64,000 bases of DNA from Notospermus geniculatus (lineage: Eukaryota; Nemertea; Pilidiophora; Heteronemertea; Lineidae), in contig NMRB01000293.1 in the NCBI GenBank assembly GCA_002633025.1, positions 177,260 through 241,259 on the forward strand. The letters run 5' to 3'. This document shows, piece after piece, positions 11,435-22,375 of the stretch. Within the stretch, counting starts at the first letter, position 1; each line of letters starts with the position of its first letter. The notes beneath the pieces are model-generated. The model did no database searches. It was given only the letters and a program-made list of their open reading frames with translations, and was not told the origin of the DNA. The position numbers were made by a program, and so were the translations under genes.

Positions 11435-12005
11435 TATTAGATCACTTTCCAAATTCTAAGTCATTTTCCTCTTTTGCCTTCCTTTTGTCTCTAACCACTG
11501 GTTATTTTTCTTATTAATCAGAACATTTCTACCTTGGCAAATGGGTTATATAATCCCATAAGATTACCCATGCCAAAGGCTATTGACATGGGATATGCTG
11601 ATATAAAGACTCATGATGTGCTTCGTCCATTCTTGTCACCTCCAATAGCTTTATTTAGCCTTTGAATTTGAGGTTTGTCTGAATGGCACCCAGCCATCAT
11701 AATTTTGTTATTCATACAGCAAACCGTTGTCAGTAACCTTGGCATAGACATTAGGGACTTCGGCAAGGCTCTGTATCGTCGATCCGTATCACGTATGACG
11801 TATATCGAGCTATGCATTTTCTATTTAAAGTCATACGTCATACGTGACACGGATCGACGATACGGAGCCTTGCCGGAAGTCCCTACTCATGGGATTAACC
11901 CACTTGCCATGATCAAGTTAAAAATGTTCTGATTATGAGAAAAATAGTTAGTGGTTAGAGAAAGGAAAAACAGGAAAATGACTTGAGTTTGGAAATATCT
12001 TATTT
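11435..12005. mobile_element. Foldback element inside the integrase intron
   Basis: Left arm about 11442-11560 (TCATTTTCCTC, TCTCTAACCACTGG, AATCAGAACATTT) is the inverted counterpart of 11890-12000 (AAATGTTCTGATTATGAG, CAGTGGTTAGAG-like, GAAAATGACTTG). Arms are roughly 120 bases and imperfect. A second, younger foldback (11753-11883) lies between them. The boundary positions are approximate. Confidence 0.6.
11753..11883. mobile_element. 131-bp foldback MITE nested in a larger foldback
   Basis: AGGGACTTCGGCAAGGCTC at 11753 pairs with GAGCCTTGCCGGAAGTCCCT ending at 11883. The arms are about 60 bases, and the inner part ATACGTCATACGTGA is matched by TCACGTATGACGTAT. No coding capacity. Confidence 0.75.
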
Positions 12006-13130
12006 AATAAGATATTTTTATGGCAGCAATATTCCACTGTAAATATACATAATAGCATTACAAAAATTTGAGCCAATCATTTATTTCTGTCGCCAGTTTA
12101 TTTTAAAAGTAGCTTTTGGCTCCTTGGGCTACTGCCAGCAGAAACCCTGTCTTTGCTGACAAAAGTTTTGTTTGGTGCAAATTAGTAATGTACCGTACCG
12201 TGTACAGGACAACAAACTGTAAGCTGAATACCTGCTGATGCCTGTATTACTACATGTACATGTATTACCGTATACTTGGCCTACAATAATTTTCAACTAA
12301 CCATTTTTTTGCAGATTTGTGATAGGCCTACATGGCGGAATAGATGGCTTCAGTCGATTGATAGTGTTTATGTCGCCTTCAACAAACAACAGGGCTACCA
12401 CAGTATTAAAACACTTCACTTCTGCAACTGCTACGTATGGATTTCCCTCAAGAGTTCGTGCTGATCATGGTACGGAAAACAATGAAGTTGAAGTATTCAT
12501 GAACAACCATCGTGGATTGGACGGAGGGAGCATGATTCGTGGACGCCCTGTCCACAATCAGCGTATAGAGAGGTTGTGGCGAGACTTGTTCCATGGCTGT
12601 ACGGGGATTTATTATCACCTATTTTATTTTACGGAAGAACAAGGAATCCTTGACATAAATGACGATAGACAACGTTGGGCACTTCAGTATGTCTTCCTCC
12701 CACGTCTACAAAGGAGCATCAACACTTTTCAGATTGGAACAATCATGGTTTGTCATCTATGAATGATAGAACACCGATACAGTTGTCTGTTGAAGGTGTA
12801 ATTTCTCTCTCTGGATCATCCAGTGCTCATTCATATCAATGAACTTTTTTTTAATGCTGATGACAACGAAAAGGGGCTGATTCACTTTGAATTCAAGATT
12901 GCGATTTGTGATCTGTGGGAAAACTGAAAGAGCTATGATCTTGCAATTTGGAGGGATAATTCTGTGTTTCAGACCAATTTCAATGGTACAACAATCAATT
13001 ACATTTGAAATAATTTTTTAAGACAAAAGGATTTAAAACTCTTCGTATACAAAGAAATAATTATTTGTTTTACATGATATTTGGCATATGGATTTGGGTG
13101 GCACTCATTTTTATGGTAAGATAAAAGAAA

Positions 13131-14152
13131 CAAGAGAACAAGTCGCCCAAGGGCGATGCGCTCAGCTGACATGTGAATTTGATTGATGAAGCAGTTCTCC
13201 AGTTATGGAACAGAGTGCCCCACCCATGCTCGCCACCTGTCATTTATTTAGGCCTACCATGCTACTACTGGAAGTTGGAGCACAACCAAAAATCGATAGG
13301 CCTAGGATGCATGATCTGACATGCCTACGCATAGCAATATGAAGCTAATGACCAAGCCGTTCTCAAGTTACATGTATGGAGCAGAGCACAAAGTCCAAGA
13401 CGGTCACCAGTAGGCTAGATTTGAAGTTGGAGCTGATGATCATGAGATCACATAAAGCATGGTGAGCTGTGCAGAAAGGCTCTTCTTGCTTTTACTTTAG
13501 TCAGCACAAGCCCACAGGAAGTTTGACATCATCCACAGACAGCATAAAATGGTGACATCATCAGCAGTGCATAAAGGCTATTCTTGCTTTCCAGTCNCAA
13601 ATACAAATAGTATACCAGTACATGCATTTGCCAAACTCAGTTTGTTGCTTTGATTTTTTTCTTCCATTCCCTATGTTCAACAACCTGTTTTTGCTTAACT
13701 GTTCCACAACTCTACTGTCCAAGGGCTGGGCCAGCACTCTGTATTTAGGCCTACTTGGCAGCAGTGGCTCCCCAAGCAACAGACCTGTAATGTAAGATAT
13801 CACTTTGTTTTTACCATCCAATGTTGACCAGAAGCGGTGTCATCTAGTACACAACTTGATCCCAGAATACATTTAGGTAGTTTAATAAACTACCTACATG
13901 TATTCTGGTCTGTGGTGAGTTGCTCCTTCTGAGGCCTACCTTGAGATAGCTTGGCCATATTCCATCCAGCACCCAAGCTATTTCAATGACTAATCTGTTA
14001 CATCGAGTGTACAGTGGCTGGCAATATCACTTATGTACAGACTTATGAATAAACCCAATACCAGATTGACCACAGTAGTTTATTACCCATTGCATAATAA
14101 TCTGATCTGATTAGGTTTTCTGGGCATGTTTGTCCTGTCTACTTCACAGTAA
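13131..14152. other. Intergenic, copy-1-specific then shared sequence
   Basis: 13131-13597 is specific to unit A and non-coding. A single N at 13598 marks the point where homology to unit A' resumes (33815 onwards). 13864-13915 is a decayed version of the perfect palindrome at 34080-34140. No gene was recognised on either strand. Confidence 0.5.
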
Positions 14153-14460
14153 GGGATCATCTCAAAATTCAATGATGCCCCAAAAGACGAAAGTCTTTCG
14201 TCTCTCTGTGGACCCCCTACCCCCTCCTCAAGACTAAAAGACGCAGGTGTCTGGCATCAAGGTTTTATTCCTCAAAAAACGTGTTGTTTTTACAGAAATG
14301 CCATGATGATGATGCATAAAAACTTAAAGTGACATGATTAAAATCCGTGTAGGTCATGAGTTATTCTTCATGTCTTTTTTGTGCAGAAAAAACTCACATG
14401 AGGAAGCCTTCATCTCCGCAGAGAGTACATGAGTATACTATATACTCATGGACTTCGATG

Positions 14461-15029
14461 GGCCGACTTCGATTTACCTACTCGAGTGCCGAGTCGAGTA
14501 GAAAATTTGCCACTGGCGATGACGTAAAATCAACGATTGCGCATGCCTACTTGGGTCTGAATCGAAGTGCATCCAATCACGGGTACGGAACTGCGCATGT
14601 GCGAGGTTCCCCGTTGTTGTTGTCTCAGTTTACTCACAAAGCACACGCTATAATTCTAAATTATTCCACGAAATCACAGAAAGTGACTCACACTATTGAA
14701 AGCGACTTCTTGCGACAAAATTTTAGCGCCTAATTAACTTACCGGTACACAAATTTCTCCACAAAATCACAGAAAGTGACTCACACTATTGAAAGCGACT
14801 TCTTGCGACAAAATTTTAGCGCCTAATTAACTTACACAAGTTTCTCCACCATATTCGAATGCGTCTACCCGAGTTCAACCTTCGACGGGGCGAGGGTCGG
14901 TAAGGACGGGTAGCATCATGGTAACGGTGCCGCCATGTTGGTGGCAACTCGGGTTGATTTTGCACTTCGATTGTAACACGGCGGGTCAATCGAGTCGAAC
15001 ACAAGTTACAATCGAAGTCGGCCTTTAGT
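14461..15029. mobile_element. Inner foldback element with GGCCGACTTCGATT ends
   Basis: GGCCGACTTCGATT at about 14461 and AATCGAAGTCGGCC at about 15014 are inverted, nested inside the TAA-flanked insertion. Within it a block of about 71 bases (AAATCACAGAAAGTGACTCA to TAATTAACTTA) occurs twice as a direct repeat, at 14671-14741 and 14764-14834. Confidence 0.6.
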
Positions 15030-15486
15030 ACGTATGCATTAATAGGGGGAGGGGCAAACTCCTCACAGCGCCACCTATCTCCATTCTTCCGATATAGTAG
15101 GCCTATTGACGACCGGAAGTATGTCAAGCTGGACATGCGCAGGAGGTTGGGGAGGGGGCGCCGAAGAATTGTCTAGCTGAAGGTGTCAATGTGTGGGGAC
15201 ATCGGATTGGGCCAGTCCGGTGGGGGTTTCTATCGAGTGTCGTTATTGGCTAGAGCAGACTACGGTGGCTTGTGCGTAGTGTATCCTTTTGGTATACAGA
15301 GGCCCAGTAGGGAATTATGTGTTTTTCTTGTAGTTTGCCGATTTTATCGAACTTTTTTTCAAAATTTTGAAAGTGATGCCACAGGTGAAAAAAAGACGAA
15401 AATTAAGCCAGAAAATTACTGACCCCCTCCCCCCCAGACGAAATACTTTCGTCTTTTGGGGCATCAATGAATTTTGAGATGATCCC

Positions 15487-16852
15487 TAACACCTCCCAAT
15501 ACTCCCAATACACCCAACACCAATTTCGAATGCACTACTGAACTGAACCAACCGAGAAAGAATGCGCTGATCTGTTACTCAATGCATAAGAACAATAAAC
15601 ATGCGACTTGGTGACACTTGTTGTAACACCTATTATCCCCCAACAATAGCCCATTGCTAGTCGACAGCGAAAAGCAGCTTATGGTCATAAGGCGCTTTAT
15701 GGAAAATACATGTACTTTCAAAACCCATGCACTGGCGGGCCGAAGGTTAGGGCTTCCATCCAGAGTTATCGGGACCAGGGCCGTACGATAATTCTGCAGA
15801 ATTTTGCAGAATGTGTTTACAGAGTGTTGAAATAAGGGAGGCAGAAAATGTATTATTGACGTTATGTTATTAAAAGGAAAAACAAAGTGAAATGTGTTGG
15901 ATAATGTGTGGATGAATTGCCAAATAGCATCATCGTTGGTATGGCATGCTGCTGCTATTGATCGATTGAAGAGGTACGTCACATGGTAGGTGATAACTGC
16001 GGCCAAAAGATGGCAATACACAATAAAAGCTGTCGCTGTTGTTGTCTGAATCGCAACTCGCGGGCGTACAAAGAAACTTTGTACGGCAGCTCGTTGCTAT
16101 TTAATCCTCGCATAGGCGTAGGCCTAGCATAGCCAGCCTTAGCCAACCGTGGCAGGGCCTAGGTAGGCCTAGGCAAACAAAGCCTGTACCAGATGGCAGA
16201 TGATGAAGGTTGGCAAAGCAAGCTCATGAGCATGATGAGTCCTAGGCCTAAATCGCTGGGTTATTCACGGTGACTCTGATTCATCCCATAAATCATGACA
16301 TAGGCCTAGGCCTAGGCCGAACGCTCGGTATATCGATATACCACACGTGGGGCCTACAGTGTGTAGCAACCAGTATGCATACATTTGCACATACATGCAC
16401 ACAATCCACCCTACTGGTCATCGATTGACGGAATAAGCCGCATTGTTACGACTGTACAATAGCAGTAGGATTTCCACTGTGTGCCACTCCTAACCAGGGA
16501 TTCTAAAGTTCTACCAATTTTGTGAAATCATGTCAATTTTGGGAGATTGGCTGAGTTTATTGGCAAGACGTTTGCCCTGGACTGCCTGTCCATATGCTTC
16601 ATGGGCCGTCATACACTGATATTGCACACGTCATAGAAATGTGCGTTCTGCGCATTCTTCAGGGCAAAGAGCGGTGGTATTGGAGAGTGTACACAACTTT
16701 CGTGACGTTGCATTTTGTGCGTATCGATTTTTCATCACTTTTTTCAACAAATATTCCAACCTTTTTTCTCAGAACAACGTTGCCGATCCTATTTTATGAA
16801 AATGAACTTTGTTTCGACGGCGAACAATACACATAAAGATGCTCCCTTTATT
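15487..16852. other. Interior of the composite insertion, nothing recognised
   Basis: Between the two right-hand ends of the TAA-flanked element. It contains several TAGGCCTAGGCC runs (16120-16310). About 16433-16512 shares AAGCCGCATTGT, AGGATTTCCA and AGGGATTCTAAA words with about 22265-22415, so that part is a dispersed repeat. No coding exon is evident. Confidence 0.4.
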
Positions 16853-18251
16853 GAGAAAGTGATGCCACAGGTGAAAAAAAGACGAAAATTAAGCCAGAAA
16901 ATTACTGACCCCCTCCCCCCCAGACGAAATACTTTCGTCTTTTGGGGCATCAGTGAATTTTGAGATGATCCCTAATGAATATTGTCCTACTTTGCCTCCA
17001 CTGACTCTGAGACGACCCCCTCAAGTGGAGTTTCTTGGGAGACCTGAGGTGACTGTTAGTGTCGGTGATTGAAACTTCATCAAAGCGAATACTGATGTTT
17101 TGTTCCACGAGTGAGAAAGGTATGAAGAAGAGCGATCCATGTTCCAATGTTAACACCTGTCACCAGGACGGTGTAGTAATTAGTACCGACCACACAAAAT
17201 AACCATGACAACAATGTATTTTATTAACTTATTTAATTCCATCAAACATGGTTCTGGGTATAAAAGTCACATCATAGGTAGAAACAATAGCCAAAGACAT
17301 AACTTACTAAAAAAGATTTCAACAAGTCACATATGTAAAATTAAAATTTTTCAAAATCCAAGTCAAACATAAACTATGATATAGCCTACCGGTATGATGT
17401 CCAAATTCAAAAGCAGATGGACACCACTTCCATTACAATACAATATCCATTGAAGGAAATCCACTATAGACATACATTGTACCATAACTGACTCGTTCAT
17501 AAATACTAACAAGGAATTTCTCTCACGGCAATATTATAGTAGAAAACATGGTTTCTGTACAGAAACACAACAACAGTACAATAATGTTAAAACTATTTAG
17601 AACTGCCTGCTTGGTGCATCAATTGATTTTTTAAAGCATCGCAGTGCTGACAGGAAATGAATTCATTAAGACATGTTAAGAGTGATGTACATTACAAAAA
17701 CACAGTTTCCAAAAAAAACATTCCATGATAACAAAATAGCAAAGATCAGTTGAGAAACTCACCAACAGAACTCTCCCCATGGACAACACTCTGCACAATA
17801 GAGAAGCATTGGTAGATGTTAGACACGAAAGTACACTTATTGATTATTGCTGTAGTTATTTTAAAACTGGAGATTCTTCAAAGAAAAACAAAGAATACAA
17901 CACGAGGCCCATCATCACTTATAAAAGTAAACAAAATGTCACAGGGCAACAAACGGCGCAGATTACGAGTGTGATAGTCAGACTGTAAAATGTACAAGTA
18001 GAAGCTGAACTGATACCCGTACATGATATCACATGGTATTGCAAAGTTATGCATGATAAAAGCAAATTAATAGGGACAAGATAAGATTGTCACCAATGGT
18101 AACCTCCATTCCATATCCAGAATCCCTGTCAAACACAGTCAATATAAGCAGAGAAAGTTTTGATAACTCTCATAAAGTCATTTGCAAAATTTGGAGACAA
18201 CATGTTTACTACATGTACGGGTACATGTACATGTATCTCATAAAGTCATAC

Positions 18252-18399
18252 GGCCGTATTCAAAAAGGGTGATCATCGCGCGATGAAGGCTTACATGTAG
18301 ACGCGTGTAACATCATTACCGTAAATGCATACACTTCCACCATGCATTTGACAAAGTTGCACGCGTCTAAGTCTTAAACACCCTTTTTGAATACGGGCC
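18252..18399. mobile_element. Foldback MITE downstream of BTB-Kelch copy 1
   Basis: GGCCGTATTCAAAAAGGGTG at 18252 pairs with CACCCTTTTTGAATACGGGCC ending at 18399; inner arms GACGCGTGTAAC and GTTGCACGCGTC also pair. In unit A' the same MITE (35649-36750) has been split by a 956-bp insertion. Confidence 0.75.
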
Positions 18400-18864
18400 C
18401 ATAGCATTTACTATGGTAACTTTTTAGGGTGCAGCTCCATGTGAGAGTTCTCTATGGGCAATTTGACCATAGAATACTACGGGTAGCCATTCGTGTCTTG
18501 GTGGTCTCGGTATACATGTAAGCTACAATGATTAATAGCCCATTGATTGAGAGCCGACTTGCATGAGAAATCTCACATGGAGCACCTTTACTCCATCAAA
18601 CGGCACATGGACAGATTTCATTCACAGACAACCAAAAGCCACAAATATTTTAAAGTGCCTGTATGGTGCCCACTCTGGACCATCTGAAACAATTCTGCCA
18701 GATTTGCTGTGAACCAATAAACATGCATGCATGGTTCACTTGTGAAAATGCGGATTAAACTTGCAGTGTTCAGAAAAGCGGAAAAATGTAAATTGTATGA
18801 CACAGCGAAAATAATGCAAGCACATCAAGTTTTTAAACATGCTGAAAAGGTGCATCAAGAAACT

Positions 18865-18870
18865 TTTATT
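18865..18870 (-). terminator. Polyadenylation signal of BTB-Kelch copy 1
   Basis: AATAAA on the minus strand (TTTATT on plus), about 120 bases after the stop codon. It is conserved at 37228-37233 in copy 2. Confidence 0.5.
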
Positions 18871-18989
18871 ACTTGTGTGAATTTGTATTTATCATATATT
18901 TTTTCAGTTCAATTGCATCATCAAGATTCACCAAAATGGCAGAGTCAGGGCTAGAGTACATTGCACCACCTAGACACTGACTGTCGTTG

Positions 18990-20879
18990 CTAGGTGTCCA
19001 CATCAGGCCGGAAAACTTGCGACAGTTTTCTTGTGTGAAGTTTTGCTGCAACACTAGCAAAGTCGCGTATGTCGCAGAGGTCCCCTTCCAGTTTCTTCCA
19101 CGTTGCTGAAGCCACATCTAACCGATACACTACATTGTAACGAAAGATCCTGTAGGCTGATCTTTGATGCTCAGTTGTACCACATGCATAGATAAACCCA
19201 TTTGAAAAACACAATCCTACATTGTACATATTCACCGGCAACTCTGGTCCTTGACGCCACTGATTTTGCTCAATGTTGTATATTTCAACCGAGCTGAGAG
19301 CCTCGCGGTTGATAGTATGGCTCGAATGAGAGTAGATCTGACCACCAGCAATGTAGATCTCATCACTGACGACACACGCGCCGAAGTTAAATCGTGGTGT
19401 TGGCATGCCCGCCAACGGAGACCACTCAACATTGTTAGGGTCAAACTTAATGACTACATTGTGAGCACCGACGCCAGTTCGTCCACCCATAATGTAAATC
19501 AGTCCATTGAGTGTCACGGTTGTGAGATCCACTAACTTTGTTGGCATCATGCAAACATAATTCCACCGATTCATGGAAATATCGTAACTTTCTACGATTT
19601 CCGTTGGATGTTGATGGACTGTGAGTCCGCCGAAACAGTAGAGTTTGCCGTTACTGTATGCAAGTGAGAAGTTTGATTTTGGAAATAACATCGGAGCTCT
19701 GGGGATCCAGGCATCGTGATCGTTGTCAAACTGGTAGACATCCCGCCTCACAGTCTCTTCTCCAGTGTCATACTCATCCAGCGAATCCTCATCGGACAAC
19801 CCTTCCAAGTAATTTTCCCGATACACGTAATTTCCACCGGCCACAAAAATCATGTTCTCCGGTGTAACAACACAAGCGGGGTCCTCAACATCATAATGCG
19901 CAATGTGATTATCAGCATCCTGAAAATCGGCAATGTAGTAAGTCTCCCTGGTCAGGGGGTTGTAACAGTTTATTGCTGGGCGACTCTGCTCCACACCTCC
20001 GACTAACAACAGACAAAGATCTGGTTTGATCATCCCTGACCTCAACTCAACACTAAATGTTTGATCTATTAGTAGGCATTTTTCAGGATTAGTCTCAAAG
20101 ATTTTAGCATTTTCCAAGATTTCTTTACATTTGGGTGAAGACTGTACCATTTCATTTGTAGCTATGTGCTCCTGAACAAACTTCGGATTAAGCAATCCAA
20201 ACCTTATACACGGCAGAAGTCTATCAAGATATTGCTGTCTTGATTCTTTATCATAATTAGTCCATTTGATCAGAGATTCATACACAATATCTTCGCATTC
20301 AACATTCAGTTCAGTCGAAGAGAGGAACTCATGAAGCTTTTCACAGGAAAGAGAAACAAATTCATCACCTTCTATAACTTCTGTGTAATTCTTTTCAATG
20401 TACTCTTTTGATTTCAGTTTTAGGTCATGACAGTCATGGATCTGAGCAAAGCAATGAATTCCAACACAGTTTGATATATCCAACTGAGATTCCATGAATT
20501 TTGCACAAGCTTCCTGAATAGGTGATATCTGAAACAAAGATGCTGCTCCAAGGAGATTCTGGGCATTGTTACGAGTGATATCAATTCGTCCAGTGTATGC
20601 ATACTTTATGATGAAGCCAACAGCATCTGCTTCAACTTCAAAGAGCGTAATCTTCTCCTGACGACTTTCGCTCAGATCTGTAGTGAACATTGCTGTGAAA
20701 TATGGACTGATTGCAGCGAGTATGTTCTTGTGACTGGGAAACTCGCGGCTATTGACGCATAACGTGACATCAACAAGGAGCTGTTGGTCATACATGTCCT
20801 TCAATGTCTGCAAGACTGTGACCTGGTGGTCATCATTCTCGAACATCATCGTCTCACATTCATTTCTCTCTGCTGACAT
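18990..20879 (-). CDS. BTB-BACK-Kelch protein, KBTBD2/KBTBD8-like, copy 1
   Basis: A 629-residue protein in one coding exon. The start was chosen at the methionine MSAERNE at 20877-20879, 14 bases inside a TTTTCAG acceptor (minus strand); the open frame runs upstream only through that intron. Residues about 20-130 are a BTB domain, with the DLSE (hydrophobic-X-E) element typical of CUL3 binders. About 135-245 are BACK. From about 330 on are Kelch blades with diglycine words (VAGGNY, CFGGLT, IMGGRT, IAGGQI). An acidic insert (DEDSLDEYDTGEE) lies between early blades. The C-terminus (WKKLEG, then SVAAKLHTRKLSQVF) resembles KBTBD8 and KBTBD2. Known relatives are substrate adaptors of CUL3 ubiquitin ligases; the substrate here is unknown. 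It is convergent with EXO1 and divergent from MEMO1. The protein shows no difference from copy 2. Confidence 0.95.
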   Translation of the reverse strand: MSAERNECETMMFENDDHQVTVLQTLKDMYDQQLLVDVTLCVNSREFPSHKNILAAISPYFTAMFTTDLSESRQEKITLFEVEADAVGFIIKYAYTGRIDITRNNAQNLLGAASLFQISPIQEACAKFMESQLDISNCVGIHCFAQIHDCHDLKLKSKEYIEKNYTEVIEGDEFVSLSCEKLHEFLSSTELNVECEDIVYESLIKWTNYDKESRQQYLDRLLPCIRFGLLNPKFVQEHIATNEMVQSSPKCKEILENAKIFETNPEKCLLIDQTFSVELRSGMIKPDLCLLLVGGVEQSRPAINCYNPLTRETYYIADFQDADNHIAHYDVEDPACVVTPENMIFVAGGNYVYRENYLEGLSDEDSLDEYDTGEETVRRDVYQFDNDHDAWIPRAPMLFPKSNFSLAYSNGKLYCFGGLTVHQHPTEIVESYDISMNRWNYVCMMPTKLVDLTTVTLNGLIYIMGGRTGVGAHNVVIKFDPNNVEWSPLAGMPTPRFNFGACVVSDEIYIAGGQIYSHSSHTINREALSSVEIYNIEQNQWRQGPELPVNMYNVGLCFSNGFIYACGTTEHQRSAYRIFRYNVVYRLDVASATWKKLEGDLCDIRDFASVAAKLHTRKLSQVFRPDVDT

Positions 20880-20893
20880 TCTGCACTGGTATC

Positions 20894-21765
20894 CTGAAAA
20901 CAGATAAAAATGTTTTTGAGTAGACAATATCATGTGAACAGACCCCTTGTGAAAGTCCCCACAAGGGAGAAATACGGTGTGCGGACTGAAGCCTAAGCCT
21001 ACAGTGGATGACGAATGCACACCCGTCAACTTCTGCAAGTTCATGAGTTAACTAAAGTTACCAAAAAACTTTAAAATGGGTGTCAAAGTCTCAAAGATTA
21101 AAGTAGAGTCCTTGCTTACAAACAAAGATTAAAGAAGAGTAACAAACAAGTGTCGAGTACTAGGCCTAACTACGAGTCACCCACACACTCTCACTCTCAG
21201 CGGACGGGACGGGAGAGACAAAATGAATGAAAGGTCACACATCATGTAGGACTGACTATGCTGGCTGTGCACTACACACTGTATTTTAGACTAAGCCATC
21301 TAGGCCTAATGCAATGTTATGTTAGGCCTAGGCCCCTATCAGCTGATCAGTTTGAGCCTACCCATCAAGTGCATTGCTTGCATGCATGCATTGCTTGCAA
21401 TGGCCAATGCATTGCATAGCTAGGCCTATGCACTCACTGACAAGTGCTAGGCTACCTCACCTGTGTGACAGTCCAGCACCACTCCCCCAGTAGGCCTACT
21501 TACCCTACAGCAAGTGCTGCGTAATTCAGAAGTAGATGGAAATTTGGCTTATGATTGTTTTTTTGTGTTTTGGCCCATTCTGTCCGCAAAATAATCGTGT
21601 TTTAGGGCTGTTTTCTCTCAGGATGTTTGGGAAGCCATGCTGAAATTTTCCCATAATCCATTGCAGACTTGCGCATTTATCGTCATTACAACTTCCTGTC
21701 AGACTACTTTTTGATGAGTTTTGGGCCTCCGATTTGTATCTAAAGGTCTCAAAATTGGGACCAGT
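20894..21765. promoter_or_regulatory. Divergent promoter region between BTB-Kelch (-) and MEMO1 (+), copy 1
   Basis: The minus-strand BTB-Kelch coding exon is preceded by a 5'UTR intron whose acceptor is at about 20893. A good minus-strand donor (GTAAGTAGGCC) lies at about 21493-21503, so a first exon probably lies at about 21504-21600. MEMO1 starts at 21766 on plus. That leaves at most about 200-260 bases between the two 5' ends. About 21550-21765, with words such as AAGCCATGCTGAAATTTTCC and GACTTGCGCA, is almost unchanged in copy 2 (about 39920-40144). No TATA box was recognised. Transcription start sites are inferred from splice signals only. Confidence 0.55.
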
Positions 21766-21817
21766 ATGTCAAAATATCGCAAAGCATCCCATGCAGGGAG
21801 CTGGTATTCATCCAGCA
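21766..21817 (+). CDS. MEMO1: Orphan MEMO1 exon 1, copy 1
   Basis: Encodes [17 protein letters not shown] plus one base, then donor GTAAGT. The ASHAGSWY core is the signature N-terminus of MEMO1. No MEMO1 exon 2 follows before unit A' begins, so this copy is orphaned. The identical exon at 40145-40196 continues into the rest of the gene. Confidence 0.9.
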
Positions 21818-22375
21818 GTAAGTATTCAGCTGATTTATTCGCAATTTTGTTTAGTTTACCGGTCGTTTTTCGGCTTCAACCACGAAAGCATAGAAATGTA
21901 ATCAGTCTCACACTCAGCTCAGGCAGATCAATGGCAATGGCATAGTGTACAATTGACAATACATCATGTACATACATGTACAGTCTATCCACTATTGTTG
22001 CTGTGTCATCTATCTAATGGATGGGTGGCATAAATGGAACAAAGGATCACTTGATTGATACTTGTATGCTCAGCTGATTGCAATTCATTTTGTGGGCTAA
22101 CATCATTGTTGTGCAGTCCTTTTCTTCTTCATTCATTGGCTGCGTGCGTGGGCTGGGCTGGGGGACATTCACATTGATTGTCGTAAAGGGGGGGGGGCCT
22201 AGGCCAGGCTAGGGGCCTAGGCAGCCTAGCTTTATTCTGTTTTTTTTAATTTGGCAGATACGTCCGGAACAAATTTAGAATCCCTGATCAGTACTTCAAA
22301 AAAGGTCGTCAGTTGACAGAACAAGCCGCATTGTATTGTACAAAATAGGGCCTAGGATTTCCATTGTCTGCCATG

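Larger units (their letters stand above)
11110..12830 (+). pseudogene. Decayed DDE integrase-core gene (transposon protein)
   Basis: Fragments translate to an rve/RNase H-fold integrase type common in transposons of marine animals. About 11140-11262 reads RLHGINIHVSRQKVRDS; 11270-11390 reads VDPTSVALRWCKAIRRRSY and SLWHIDGNHKLI; after an intron (GTGGGT at 11391, TTTGCAG at about 12315) comes GGIDGFSRLIVFMSPS, then RADHGTENNEVEVF and NQRIERLWRDLFHG. The IDG, RADHG and IER motifs are the likely catalytic acidic triad region. It is broken: a stop and frame change at about 11262, and a one-base frameshift at about 12735, after which another frame continues (NNHGLSSMNDRTPIQL). Not a host gene. The element superfamily is undetermined. 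Confidence 0.75.
10600..13130 (+). mobile_element. Unit A-specific insertion holding a decayed integrase gene
   Basis: From about 10600 sequence specific to copy 1 replaces the EXO1 3' exons. Near its left edge (about 10644-10672) is the motif GAAGACCCCGGTTGGGGTC, also present inverted at about 23345 and 41532. It reads like the 3' end motif of Penelope-type or LINE retroelements, from memory only. The block then carries the broken integrase described separately. At about 12872-12990 there is a piece of the AAAGGGGCTG foldback family. I could not define clean termini or a target-site duplication for the whole block. Confidence 0.55.
14153..16972. mobile_element. TAA-flanked composite insertion, unit A only
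   Basis: Unit A' reads CACAGTAATGAATATTG (about 34370). Unit A instead reads CACAGTAA, then GGGATCATCTCAAAATTCA, about 2.8 kb, then TGAATTTTGAGATGATCCC, then TAATGAATATTG. This gives a clean TAA duplication (14150-14152 and 16973-16975) and terminal inverted repeats that continue with TGATGCCCCAAAAGACGAAAG. A second copy of the right end (about 15368-15486) also ends in CCC followed by TAA. The 3-bp TWA duplication fits PIF/Harbinger. No intact transposase is seen, so it is non-autonomous. Confidence 0.8.
3236..22375. repeat. Unit A: first copy of an approximately 19-kb duplicated block
   Basis: From TGAGAGACTTAGGCCTGG at 3236 this sequence is repeated from 23495. Homology runs, with insertions and deletions, through EXO1, the BTB-Kelch gene and MEMO1 exon 1, up to the word TGCCATGGAG ending at about 22375 (41475 in the other copy). 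The period is about 20.26 kb. Some stretches look near-identical (EXO1 exons 6-9) and others differ by scattered substitutions and transposon insertions. See unit A' and the findings for interpretation. Confidence 0.9.

Noticed and set aside
18990-21044. Longer 684-codon start for the BTB-Kelch gene (675 codons in copy 2)
   Set aside because: The extra N-terminal codons lie upstream of a clear TTTTCAG acceptor and differ in frame and sequence between the two copies (684 versus 675), so they are intron or UTR.
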